NCBI GenBank assembly: GCA_018004935.1
Contig: JAGNBF010000005.1
Coordinates: forward strand, 61,148 to 125,147
DNA length: 64,000 nt
Source: Chloroflexota bacterium
GTDB taxonomy: Bacteria > Chloroflexota > Anaerolineae > Promineifilales > Promineifilaceae
Direction: 5' to 3'
Made by a program: the position numbers and the translations under genes. This document shows, in pieces, positions 28,346 to 36,370 of this stretch (positions are counted from its first letter, which is position 1; every line of letters starts with the position of its first letter). The notes under the pieces are model-generated. The model did no database searches and was not told the DNA's origin. It saw only the letters and a list, made by a program, of their open reading frames with translations.

Positions 28346-28667
28346 CCCTGAGTTCCTATGGTTTTAACGATGCCATACAGGCACGCGGCCGCAATCGTGC
28401 CCCCGACTGCCGAGAGTAAGTGCATCCGCCAGGGGATGGCGCCGAGGGGGATGAGGGTCTGGAACAGTTTGCCCAGAAGGGTGATGAAGGCGTAGCCCGG
28501 CGGATGGGCGATGCCCAGAATGTTGGCGATCATCGTGTATTCGGTAGGATCGCCCAACACCAGGCCGTACGCCAGGGTGAGCAGGTATATAACAGGAATG
28601 AGCAACAAGCTAAGGGGAAGGAGTCTATGAAGATTGGCGTAAAACTTTGGCATTGAGGGATGGGTGA

Positions 28668-28988
28668 TCAAGTAGAGATTTGAAGGACTTTACCGGGGGA
28701 AAGCTGATGGATTACACGTTTTACTTCAGCCATCAAAGGTTGCAGGCTTTCAAAACGGTTCGTTGGTGCTGACAAGGTAATGACTGCCAGATCAAATTGA
28801 ACTAGATTCTGTTGGTAGCGAATGCCTCGATCAATGGTGATAAAGACATCAAACTGTTTTTCGGCCAGACGCAAGAGTTGCCCATTTTTCTTACCTTTCC
28901 ATTGGCAGTCAGCCACTGTCATCACATCAAATTCGGCTAACTCCCCCTTTAATTTTCTGGGCAGGCACTCGTCAAGCAGAATACGCAT
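28668..28988 (-). CDS. DUF5615 PIN-like toxin
   Basis: A 106-residue protein starting MRILLDECLPRKLKGELAEF with the PIN-like nuclease pattern of DUF5615: Asp in LLDECLP, DCQWKGKKNGQLLRLAEKQF and FITIDRGIRYQQNL. Toxins of this family are predicted metal-dependent RNases paired with a DUF433 antitoxin, which overlaps it upstream by 17 bases. The CAGGTGAGTC before the ATG supports the start. Its stop overlaps a possible TTG start of the DUF2723 remnant. Confidence 0.85.
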   Translation of the reverse strand: MRILLDECLPRKLKGELAEFDVMTVADCQWKGKKNGQLLRLAEKQFDVFITIDRGIRYQQNLVQFDLAVITLSAPTNRFESLQPLMAEVKRVIHQLSPGKVLQIST

Positions 28989-29205
28989 GACTCACCTGTT
29001 GTACAAAGAGATTGCTGGCTTGCCCGAGGAATGCAACAATTTGTTTTCTCGTAACAGTGGGGAAATCATCCAGAAAGGTCTCTAAAGAATCCCCGCCTTC
29101 AAGGTAGTCAAACAGCGTTTGAACAGGAACTCTTGTACCTGCAAAAACTGCGGTTCCCCCTAAAATGTCACGATCACATACAACTAATTCTTTGTGGTTT
29201 ACCAT
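28972..29205 (-). CDS. DUF433 antitoxin
   Basis: A 77-residue protein with the DUF433 signature: DRDILGGTAVFAGTRVPVQT followed by LFDYLEGGDSLETFLDDFPTV and the helix-turn-helix-like TRKQIVAFL. It binds and neutralises the DUF5615 PIN-like protein encoded next and probably represses the pair. GGGAGGTG before the ATG is a strong ribosome site. The two genes overlap by 17 bases. Confidence 0.88.
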   Translation of the reverse strand: MVNHKELVVCDRDILGGTAVFAGTRVPVQTLFDYLEGGDSLETFLDDFPTVTRKQIVAFLGQASNLFVQQVSHAYSA

Positions 29206-29231
29206 GAGACACCTCCCATTATGTTACCGAA

Positions 29232-30365
29232 TCAGGCCTTCACATTGTACTGCAAAAGCTGTTCGTAAACCGCTATCGTCTCCGCGGCCGCGCGTTGCCA
29301 GGTGAAGCGGCGCACGTGTTCCAGACCAAGTTGGCGGCGGTGGGCGTATTCGTCCCGGTCGGTGAGCAGGCGGCGGATGGTGGCGGTCATATCTTCGGCG
29401 TGGGTGGGGTCGAAATAAGCGGCCGCGTCCCCACCCACTTCCGGGTGACTACTGCTGTTGCTGGCGGCGACCACCTGCCCACAGGCCATGTGCTCCAAGA
29501 GGGGCAGGCCAAAGCCTTCATACAAACTAGGCTGAACGGCCAGGTCTGCGGCCGCGAGCACCGCCGGTAAATCTTCATCAGGAACCCACCCTAACACCCG
29601 GACAGCCTTCTGCAACCCCAGCGCCTCAATTTTGGCGAAAAAGTCATCATACAACCACCCCTTGCCCCCGGCCAAAACGAGGGAGAGAGAAGGGAAGGTT
29701 TGTCGGAGTGTCTGGAGAGAATCGAGGAGCCGAAGCAGGTTTTTGCGGGGTTCAATCGTGCCGAGGTGGATCAGATAGCGGTCGGGAAGGTCGTACTCTT
29801 GCCGTACATGAGTCGTTTTGGCCGGGGGCGGTGGGCTAAAGTGGACTGCGGGAGCCTCATGTACGACGTGAATTTTAGCCGCGTCCACCCCATAATGTTT
29901 GACGACATCCCGCTTCGTAGCCTGCGAAACGGCTACGATAGCCGTCGCCCGGCGGCAAAACAAAGGCATCGCCAGATTCAAATAGTAGTAATTGAGCTTT
30001 TTGTGGTGTTCGGGGAACAGCTTAAAGATGAGATCATGTACGGTCAGGACAGTGGGAACGGTGTGCAGGGGCATCAACAGGTGTTCGGTGCTGTGGAAGA
30101 GGGTCGCATCGGGGAAGAGGCGGTCAAAGGAGATGCCGGAGAGATGGGCCAGCCAGACCGCCATCCGCCACGGTTTGTACCCCCAGTTGACCTGGCGCGT
30201 GGGCAGATGGCGCAGGCTATCGGGCCGTTTACCCCCTTTGCCCAGGTTGTGAAAGAGGACCACCTGCCCCGGTCGGGCGTCGGCCAGGGCGCGGGCCATG
30301 TTTTCGCTGTACCGCCCTAAACCAGCCCGGCTGTGCGCGGCCGCGGACACATCAACGTACCACAT
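29232..30365 (-). CDS. Family-4-type glycosyltransferase (GT-B fold)
   Basis: A 377-residue glycosyltransferase, probably adding a sugar from a nucleotide donor to a surface glycan or lipid at the inner membrane face. The N-terminal half has GLGRYSENMARALAD and VLTVHDLIFKLFPEHHKKLN; the C-terminal half has YLIHLGTIEPRKNLLRLLDS and the E-x7-E donor motif in PSLYEGFGLPLLEHMACGQV. Length is normal. It lies between two toxin-antitoxin pairs without sugar-pathway neighbours, so the substrate cannot be inferred. No clear ribosome site precedes the ATG at 30365. Confidence 0.9.
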   Translation of the reverse strand: MWYVDVSAAAHSRAGLGRYSENMARALADARPGQVVLFHNLGKGGKRPDSLRHLPTRQVNWGYKPWRMAVWLAHLSGISFDRLFPDATLFHSTEHLLMPLHTVPTVLTVHDLIFKLFPEHHKKLNYYYLNLAMPLFCRRATAIVAVSQATKRDVVKHYGVDAAKIHVVHEAPAVHFSPPPPAKTTHVRQEYDLPDRYLIHLGTIEPRKNLLRLLDSLQTLRQTFPSLSLVLAGGKGWLYDDFFAKIEALGLQKAVRVLGWVPDEDLPAVLAAADLAVQPSLYEGFGLPLLEHMACGQVVAASNSSSHPEVGGDAAAYFDPTHAEDMTATIRRLLTDRDEYAHRRQLGLEHVRRFTWQRAAAETIAVYEQLLQYNVKA

Positions 30366-30389
30366 AGCGTTGGCTATCTGTTCGATGTT

Positions 30390-30608
30390 TCATAAGTTTT
30401 CCCACTCATCACGGGAAATACCAGCTTGCCGCAGAATTTTACTCAAGAGGGCAGTACCAATATCACCCTTGTGCGGATTAGGGATGCTTAGGCGCAAATG
30501 GCCTTTCGTCATGTATTGGTGATTACTGCCCGAATATGGCCCATCGAACCCAGCTTTACGCAAATTGAGAATCAAGTCACGTCGTTTAATAGGGGAAAAA
30601 GCAGGCAT
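30390..30608 (-). CDS. hicA: HicA-type mRNA interferase toxin
   Basis: A 72-residue double-stranded-RNA-binding-fold toxin that cleaves mRNA. The family pattern is visible: FSPIKRRDLILNLRKAGFDG, the catalytic His in YSGSNHQYMTKG (usually GSHH), LRLSIPNPHKGDIGTALLSK and ILRQAGISRDEW. The ATG at 30608 overlaps the antitoxin stop as TGATG, so translation is coupled. The order antitoxin then toxin is less usual than hicA-hicB but known. Confidence 0.9.
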   Translation of the reverse strand: MPAFSPIKRRDLILNLRKAGFDGPYSGSNHQYMTKGHLRLSIPNPHKGDIGTALLSKILRQAGISRDEWENL

Positions 30609-30850
30609 CAAACAACCTCAGGAACAACATCAATTTGAATTCCATCTACTTCAGGCAGTTCATGTCCCAGGCGTAAGCCCAAAATGATCCAACCTTCCAG
30701 AACGTCTTGAAGTTCATCTCGACATTCTTCCAGAGAGTCTGCATTAGCGTAGACACCCTGTAAACCGGGAATCTCCCCATAATAGGTTTCATCCTCAAGG
30801 ATTTCATAATGGGCATGGCGCATGGCCGCAAAAATATAGTCTGTTAGCAT
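30608..30850 (-). CDS. hicB: HicB-type antitoxin
   Basis: An 80-residue partial-RNase-H-fold antitoxin. EILEDETYYGEIPGLQGVYA and DSLEECRDELQDVLEGWIIL match HicB. There is no obvious C-terminal DNA-binding domain in what remains (it ends GIQIDVVPEVV), so it belongs to the short HicB type. The ATG at 30850 with GGAAAGGGG before it was preferred over an in-frame start 11 codons upstream. Confidence 0.88.
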   Translation of the reverse strand: MLTDYIFAAMRHAHYEILEDETYYGEIPGLQGVYANADSLEECRDELQDVLEGWIILGLRLGHELPEVDGIQIDVVPEVV

Positions 30851-31005
30851 ATCAAATAGCCCCTTTCCTGTTCTTGATTGCATCTATAGACATTAAGATA
30901 AAGATTTTGTGTTTGGAGTCGAGGCTTTAGCCGGTCAATGTCAACCCGCTAAAGCGTCCACTCCAAAATCTTTTTCTTGAAAGCTATAGTCAAAGTATAC
31001 TCCTT

Positions 31006-32094
31006 TTACAACTCAATGACGGGTGTCTTCGGACAATGGCTGAGAAACTCCACGCCATCCGCCGTTGTCAACACCAAATCCTCAATGCGGACGCCACCCC
31101 AGCCTTCGATGTAGATGCCCGGCTCGACGGTCACAACGACCCCTTCCAGCAAAACGGCACTTTCCGGGGCCAGGAAGGTAAGCTGGGGTTTTTCGTGACC
31201 GCCCAGGCCCACCCCATGCCCCAGGCCATGCCCAAACTGCTCTTTATAGCCCGCGGCCGCGATCACCTCCCGCGCCAATGCATCCACCTCACGGCACAAC
31301 ATCCCCGGTTCCATCTCCGACAGGGCACGGCGTTGGGCCTCGTCTACCGTTCCATACACTTCCCAAAACTTCTTGCTCGGTTCGCCGCCCAGGTGGAAAG
31401 TGCGCGTCAGGTCACTGCTGTACCCATCTACCACCGCGCCCATATCCACGATGATGGGGTCGCCCACCTGAATAGCCCGCTCTGACCAGCGGTGATGGGG
31501 CATGGCGGCATTGGGGCCGCTAGCGACGATGACGGGGAAGGAGAGGGATTCGGCTCCGGCTTCACGCATGAATTTTTCCAGCTCCCAGGCCAACTGCCGC
31601 TCGGTGAGGCCAGGGCGGGCCAGTTTGGGGAATTGGCTCATGGTGAGGTCGGTGATGCGTGCGGCCGCACGGATGGCCTGCAACTCCTCTTCACTCTTCA
31701 CCTGGCGCAACTGCTCCAAATCATCGCCGATGGGTTTCCAGGTAATTCCTTCCACATCCTGATATTTTTGCATTTCGGCCAGGGTGGTGTGCAGAGATTC
31801 CAGGCCAATGGTATCAACCCCGACACTCCGCACAAACGATTCTACCCCTTCCTGGCTGGAGACTTGTTTGTAGAGCGTGAACTGGCTGACTTCCGCGGCC
31901 GCTTGTGTCCAGTAACGAAAATCCGTTGCCAGCAGAGCCTTGTCCGCTGTGATGAGCAGTTTACCCGCCGAACCGGTAAAACCACTGAGCCAACGTCGGT
32001 TAGCCGGGCTGGTAACGAGCAGGCCATCTACCTGCCACTCCTCTAACATCGTCCGCACCACGGCAAGACGATGTTGGTAAATGTTTTGTTTCAT
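31006..32094 (-). CDS. M24-family Xaa-Pro aminopeptidase
   Basis: A 362-residue metallopeptidase that removes an N-terminal residue before proline in the cytoplasm. The N-terminal creatinase-like domain (residues 1-130: MLEEWQVDGLLVTSPANRRW) is followed by the pita-bread fold. The five metal ligands are visible: Asp in IVDMGAVVDGYSSD (two), His in GHGLGHGVGLGGHE, and Glu in TVEPGIYIEGW and RIEDLV. Length is normal. GAGGAG precedes the ATG. It follows the beta-propeller and selD genes on the same strand; whether the three share a function is unknown. Confidence 0.93.
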   Translation of the reverse strand: MKQNIYQHRLAVVRTMLEEWQVDGLLVTSPANRRWLSGFTGSAGKLLITADKALLATDFRYWTQAAAEVSQFTLYKQVSSQEGVESFVRSVGVDTIGLESLHTTLAEMQKYQDVEGITWKPIGDDLEQLRQVKSEEELQAIRAAARITDLTMSQFPKLARPGLTERQLAWELEKFMREAGAESLSFPVIVASGPNAAMPHHRWSERAIQVGDPIIVDMGAVVDGYSSDLTRTFHLGGEPSKKFWEVYGTVDEAQRRALSEMEPGMLCREVDALAREVIAAAGYKEQFGHGLGHGVGLGGHEKPQLTFLAPESAVLLEGVVVTVEPGIYIEGWGGVRIEDLVLTTADGVEFLSHCPKTPVIEL

Positions 32095-32179
32095 AAAGTA
32101 ACTCCTCTAAAACGATAGCTGGATAAGAATTGGTACACGGATTTTCCCAGATGAACACGGATTGAACACACGTTATACG

Positions 32180-33202
32180 TTACGGCAAGAAACGAAAAGC
32201 GAATAACTGAAAGCTATCGCCCATGTATACAACCACGACATTTCCGCTTGCGGCCACGTTATAAGGATAATGTTGCGGGAGTTGATCCTGGGCTACATCT
32301 GGCAAAAGCTGGATTTGGCCCACAACCTGCCCATTATGGACATTAAGCGCAACAAGTTCAGCATATTCGGTCAAAAAGAAGGCCATTCCATCACTAACCG
32401 TCACATTACTATAGGTTATATCTTCACTTTGCCATAGTAGATTACGATTCTCTGGTTCAAATCCATAAACTATACCAACCAGGCCTGTTTGACCAACGTA
32501 AACACCGTCATTCAGCAATGGTGGGAAAGTAGGCTGGATCGCTATCTCCAACCACCATTTAGTTTGTTGATTATTGATAGCTGAGTCGTATTCATTACTA
32601 CTTGAAACAATACGCCCTGTGCTCACATCAAGGTAGTGATATTCATTCATAGCATCAGGGGTCGTCACGAAAATTCGTCTACCTTGTGGCGTAATAGAGG
32701 CAATAGATCTGGCTCCGCGAAACCGTTCAGACCACACTTGTGTACCAGAGACGAGATCATAAGCTACCACTTGAGCGGCCCCGTCCAGATCATCTCTAAG
32801 TATTTTGCCATCACTACGAATGCCCCCATAAATGAACTGGTCGTCACTGGTTATCGTTTGCACTCCACGGCTTACCTTGATAGTTTTCTTGACTTCCCCT
32901 GTCAGCAAATCCAACTGTAGGATCGAATAGAGTCGTCTATATTCATCAGAACGCCCCAGGAAGAAAACCTCATTGCCTGTAGTGGTCAGCAACATCGATC
33001 CCCCAGGGTAATACAGGTTGTTAAGTGACCAAATTTCTTGAAATTTTGGGGACTCACTACTCACAACATAATGCTGTACAGCTGTAGGGGTATCCGGGAT
33101 GCTATTTACAATCCATATGATCAAGACAAAGATACTTAATGCACCGATAATGGTCACTTTTTCTCTGTCAGATAGCTGCTCATAAACTCGTGGAGATTGC
33201 AT
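32180..33202 (-). CDS. Membrane-anchored PQQ-like beta-propeller protein
   Basis: A 340-residue protein with one N-terminal membrane helix (VTIIGALSIFVLIIWIVNSI) followed by a propeller of repeating blades of the type QVVAYDLVSGTQVWSERF, YGFEPENRNLLWQSEDI and LVALNVHNGQVVGQIQLL. This is the pattern of PQQ-like/BamB propellers, which serve as binding scaffolds outside the cytoplasmic membrane. No catalytic residue set for a PQQ dehydrogenase is seen. It starts 12 bases after selD and lies 85 bases before the aminopeptidase gene. No GCGGCCGC occurs in it. Confidence 0.75.
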   Translation of the reverse strand: MQSPRVYEQLSDREKVTIIGALSIFVLIIWIVNSIPDTPTAVQHYVVSSESPKFQEIWSLNNLYYPGGSMLLTTTGNEVFFLGRSDEYRRLYSILQLDLLTGEVKKTIKVSRGVQTITSDDQFIYGGIRSDGKILRDDLDGAAQVVAYDLVSGTQVWSERFRGARSIASITPQGRRIFVTTPDAMNEYHYLDVSTGRIVSSSNEYDSAINNQQTKWWLEIAIQPTFPPLLNDGVYVGQTGLVGIVYGFEPENRNLLWQSEDITYSNVTVSDGMAFFLTEYAELVALNVHNGQVVGQIQLLPDVAQDQLPQHYPYNVAASGNVVVVYMGDSFQLFAFRFLP

Positions 33203-33214
33203 GGTGCTTTTGTT

Positions 33215-34276
33215 TTATTTGCTTTGGGAAATCTCTGATCTGACTTCAATCAAACCAGATTGTTTATCGGTAACTTCTCCAACCACATAAGCTTCCGGGC
33301 AATGGGTCAGGAAGGTTGCCACCTGTGCCGGGTCAAGGGCAATGAGCAAACCGCCCGATGTTTCCGGCGTCCAGAGCATGTCCTGGTGCAGTTCGTTTAC
33401 CCCGCTGAACGTCACCCAGGGCGCGAAGTAATTCATGTTGCTCCCCATGCCACCGGGGAACGCCCCCGCCTTGCCATAGGTCAACGCACCGGGCAAAAAA
33501 GGCAGTTTGTCCAGGTCGAAGCGGAAGGCCACCTCGCCCAAATGGGCCATCTCGTGGGCGTGGCCTAGCAGACCAAACCCGGTGATGTCGGTCATGGCGT
33601 GGGCGTGAGCCAGTTGCGCGGCCGCGGCCGCATCTCCATTCAACTTTTTCATACTCGCCACCGCCACGGCCACATCTTCAGGCCGGGTGATGCCCCGCTT
33701 CAACGCTGTCGTCACCACCCCCACCCCCAACGGTTTCGTCAGTACCAGCACATCCCCAGGCCGTGCGCCCCCCTTCGTTTTCACCTGCGCGGGGTCAATG
33801 ATCCCCGTCACCGCCAACCCATATTTTGGCTCTTTGTCTTTGACGCTGTGCCCCCCGGCAATGACCCCACCGGCCTCTGCGACCTTCTCCGCCCCGCCGC
33901 GCAAAATTTCGCGCAAGATGGCCGGGTCGAGGTTATCGGGGAAGGCCACCAGGTTGGTGGCAAACAGGACTTGCCCACCCATGGCATATACATCAGACAG
34001 GGCGTTCGCGGCCGCAATCGCCCCGAAGTCGTAGGGATCATCCACGACCGGGGGGAAGAAATCTACGGTGCTGACGATGGCCTGCTGTGCATTGAGGCGA
34101 TAGATGGCGGCATCGTCTGCGGCCGCGAGGCCCACCAGTAGATCAGGGTATTTTTCAGGCGGGAAGATTTCCCGGATCGGCGACAACACGTGCGCCAGCT
34201 CGGCTGGGCCGAGTTTGGCGGCTCAACCGGCGCAGGACGCCAGCGTTGTCAGCCGGATGGCTTTCTGGTCGGACAT
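33215..34276 (-). CDS. selD: Selenide, water dikinase containing selenocysteine
   Basis: Makes selenophosphate from selenide and ATP, the selenium donor for selenocysteine and 2-selenouridine. The frame starts at the ATG 34276 (AAAGGAG before it) and reads MSDQKAIRLTTLASCAG, then TGA, then AAKLGPAELAHVLSPIREIF. The in-frame TGA (34225-34223, codon 18) falls exactly at the Cys/Sec catalytic position of SelD. A hairpin that could serve as SECIS follows at once. Downstream, the ATP-binding pattern is intact (DDAAIYRL, VSTVDFFPPVVDDPYDFG, NALSDVYAMGG, GGHSVKDKEPKYGLAVTG, HAMTDITGFGLLGHAHEM). 353 codons with Sec, a normal length. A frame without Sec could start at the TTG at 34189 but would lack the catalytic loop. 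It leads a three-gene minus-strand run. Confidence 0.93.
34193..34222 (-). promoter_or_regulatory. Putative bacterial SECIS hairpin in selD
   Basis: Directly after the UGA, CGCCA / TGGCG (5 bp) and CTCGGC / GCCGAG (6 bp) form a stem with a small AA/C internal bulge and a tight apical loop (CCA; with one fewer stem pair it contains G). Position within 3 bases of the UGA fits SelB-binding bSECIS elements. Function is inferred. Confidence 0.65.
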
Positions 34277-34353
34277 AGAACTCCTTTGGACAGTGGACAG
34301 TGAATGGTGAATGGTGATTGGTGATTGGTGATTGGTGATTCACAATTCACAAT
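34277..34353. repeat. Heptamer minisatellite upstream of selD
   Basis: Degenerate seven-base units: GGACAGT, GAATGGT, GATTGGT (three perfect in a row) and TTCACAA. It ends at the left boundary of the MITE at 34354. Confidence 0.85.
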
Positions 34354-34514
34354 GTAAGCGTTCAGTTACCCCGCCCGGCGGTCAAACCACCGGGCTAAAC
34401 CTACGGAGCTTTGCGGGCTAAAAGCCCAGGCCAGCGGCCTTTCTTTGTAACCATAGCCCGGTTGTTTACGACCGGGCGGGTCTGGCGGATGAATAGATAT
34501 GACTGAACGCTTAC
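34354..34514. mobile_element. MITE with 13-bp terminal inverted repeats GTAAGCGTTCAGT
   Basis: 161 bases. The ends GTAAGCGTTCAGT and ACTGAACGCTTAC are perfect inverted repeats. The interior has CCGGGCTAAACCTACGG and AGCCCGGTTGTTTACGACCG hairpins. Eight-base direct repeats TTCACAAT flank both ends, though the target lies in a TTCACAA-type minisatellite. A second copy lies at 41589-41745. No transposase is encoded, so it would be moved in trans. Confidence 0.85.
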
Positions 34515-34834
34515 TTCACAATTCACAATTAATTGACAATTGACCATTGACCATTTCTGTCACCCTGCCACGCCCTCATGGCATACAGGATTGTACCAAC
34601 CAACTTTTAGCCAGGGTAATACGATTGTAACTATAGTTTTCAAGAAAAAGATTTTGGCTGTACGGGCAACCCTCGTGGTTGCCCTCTCGTGGCAGGGCAG
34701 ACACAAGGCCAGCCCGTACCCCAAATCATTATCTTAAGCTCTATATATTGAGGCGTATGCCCTCGTTCTGCTGTTGTTATGGAGGTTTCCGAAAACCTGT
34801 CAGGCCGGGGTGGAATTTATTTTGGGACGTTTAC
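34515..34834. repeat. Intergenic repeats between selD MITE and the MocR gene
   Basis: TTCACAA/TTGACAA/TTGACCA heptamers (34515-34560), then a TACGGGCAACCCTCGTGGTT repeat with inverse AAGGCCAGCCCGTAC (about 34660-34720), then GGTTTCCGAAAACCTGTCAGG (about 34785), part of the family seen at 2379 and 42819. No gene. Confidence 0.65.
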
Positions 34835-36289
34835 TTAAACAGGCAAGCGTAAAACCTGGCCCAGGCGGACAATCCCCTCTCGGATCGCCTCTTCGCTCAG
34901 GCCGCTAAACCCCAAAAGGATAGAGGGGGGTGATGGTTGGAGTAGATGATAGGCCGAACCGGGATAAACACCGACCCCCTTCGCGGCCGCGTTCCCTACC
35001 AGTTCCTCTTCATCCATGCCCGGCGGCAGATACAACATCACATGCAAACCAGCCGCTTCTGGGGCATAACGTAGGGGAACCTGTACCTCGGTCTGCAATG
35101 CCCGCAACAACACCTCGCGCCGCCGCCCATACGCCTTCCGCAAATGATTCAAATGTTTCTCAAAATGCCCTTCGGTAATAAAGTCAGCCACCGCCGCCTG
35201 TGTCAGCGTCGGTGCACCTCGATCAATCACTGCTTTTGTGTGCAAAAATGGTTCCAATAGTCCCAGGGGCAAAACGACATAAGCCAGACGCAACGCCGGA
35301 AACAACACCTTAGAAAAGGTGCCCAGATAAACCACGTGACCGGTTAAATCTAACCCTTGTAAAGCGGCCAACGGATGACCATGATAGCGTAACTCGCCAT
35401 CATAATCGTCTTCCACAATGAGCGCGTCATTTTCCCTGGCCCATTGGAGCAAAGCCAGCCGCCGCTCCAGAGGCATGGCCCCACCCTGGGGAAACTGATT
35501 GGTAGGGGTAACAAAAGCCAGCCGCGCCCCACAATCACGGGGAATCTGATGGGGCGGGAAGCCATGTTCATCTACGGGTAGCGGCCGCAACCGGGCATTA
35601 TTCACCCGAAACACATCCCAGGCATCCGGGTAACCCGGAGTTTCCACCAAAACCTCATCCCCCGGGTTTAGGAGCAGACGGGTCAGAATGTCTAGAGCCT
35701 GTTGCCCCCCATTGACAATAACCACTTGCTCCGGCTGGCAACGTACCCCCCGTTGCCGGGCCAGGTAGGCGGCTACCGCCTGACGCAAAGGTTTGAACCC
35801 GGCGGTAGAACCATACTGAGACAACATGGTATCGTCGGTGCTGAGATAACGATTGAGTAAATGACGCCAGGTGGTGTAAGGAAATAGATGGGGAAAGGAG
35901 CGCCCAAAGCCAAAATCAATAAGCGGCCGCGACTCCTGATTTTCCTCACGTTCAACAGCGGCCGCATCCAGGCGGCTGGCCCAGGCGGAGAGGTTGGGAA
36001 TGAACGGGGAGGAGTGGTTTGCGGCCGCGGATTCCCCCAGCGGTAAATCATCCGCTACATACGTTCCACCCCCCGTATAACTCGTCACATACCCTTCCGC
36101 CCGAAGTTGCTCATAAGCCGTCGTCACAGTCACGCGCCCCAAACCATACAGCCGCGCCAGTTCACGGCTCGCGGGCAAACGCATTCCCGGCCCCAATTCC
36201 CCCTGCAAAATCCGCTCCCGAATCTGCTGGTAAATCTGCTGATACAGCGGCACCGCCGTCTCCGTCTCTAATGTAAGAGGAAAACGCAT
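34835..36289 (-). CDS. MocR/PdxR-type GntR regulator with aminotransferase domain
   Basis: A 484-residue transcription factor. The N-terminal GntR winged helix (PLYQQIYQQIRERILQGELG, LPASRELARLYGLGRVTVTT) is joined to a fold-type I aminotransferase-like domain that binds pyridoxal phosphate as effector. The PLP lysine is in YLGTFSKVLFPALRLAYVV, with IVNGGQQALDILTRLLLNPG and EDDYDGELRYHG typical of the family. MocR proteins often control PLP synthesis, taurine or GABA genes; no such target is adjacent. AAAGGATCGGT precedes the ATG. Seven GCGGCCGC sites lie near or within it. Confidence 0.93.
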   Translation of the reverse strand: MRFPLTLETETAVPLYQQIYQQIRERILQGELGPGMRLPASRELARLYGLGRVTVTTAYEQLRAEGYVTSYTGGGTYVADDLPLGESAAANHSSPFIPNLSAWASRLDAAAVEREENQESRPLIDFGFGRSFPHLFPYTTWRHLLNRYLSTDDTMLSQYGSTAGFKPLRQAVAAYLARQRGVRCQPEQVVIVNGGQQALDILTRLLLNPGDEVLVETPGYPDAWDVFRVNNARLRPLPVDEHGFPPHQIPRDCGARLAFVTPTNQFPQGGAMPLERRLALLQWARENDALIVEDDYDGELRYHGHPLAALQGLDLTGHVVYLGTFSKVLFPALRLAYVVLPLGLLEPFLHTKAVIDRGAPTLTQAAVADFITEGHFEKHLNHLRKAYGRRREVLLRALQTEVQVPLRYAPEAAGLHVMLYLPPGMDEEELVGNAAAKGVGVYPGSAYHLLQPSPPSILLGFSGLSEEAIREGIVRLGQVLRLPV

Positions 36290-36370
36290 ACCGATCCTTT
36301 GTAATTGTCCAAGAATAACGTCCCGATTTGCCGTGACCGGTCTCTCCTGACCATGCCACCCAAATTATTT

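Larger units (their letters stand above)
26115..28653 (-). pseudogene. DUF2723-type mannosyltransferase-like membrane protein, broken by three minisatellite insertions
   Basis: The start MPKFYANLHRLLPLSLLLIP and the pattern GDPTEYTMIANILGIAHPPGYAFITLLGKLF are the DUF2723 signature (TMEM260-like, GT-C fold). The homologous parts lie in three frames: 28653-28350; then LPLLSALFTAFTLAFSADWW through FLAFNLYCLTKW (28230-28095) after a TAG in the same frame; then KMVAFALLGLALWLYFPLRS onward (27975-27725) in a second frame; then YGLAFLTNCAFVMSLKAQDI onward (27555-26115) in a third. Each junction is a 7-9-base minisatellite. The last part has TM helices and a long soluble beta domain, ending YILGAVDVMP. 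Sequencing error might explain single shifts but not the inserted repeats. Function is presumably lost. Confidence 0.85.

Noticed and set aside
33215..34189. SelD starting at the TTG downstream of the TGA
   Set aside because: It would lack the catalytic loop; the upstream frame continues family sequence through the TGA and has a good ribosome site.
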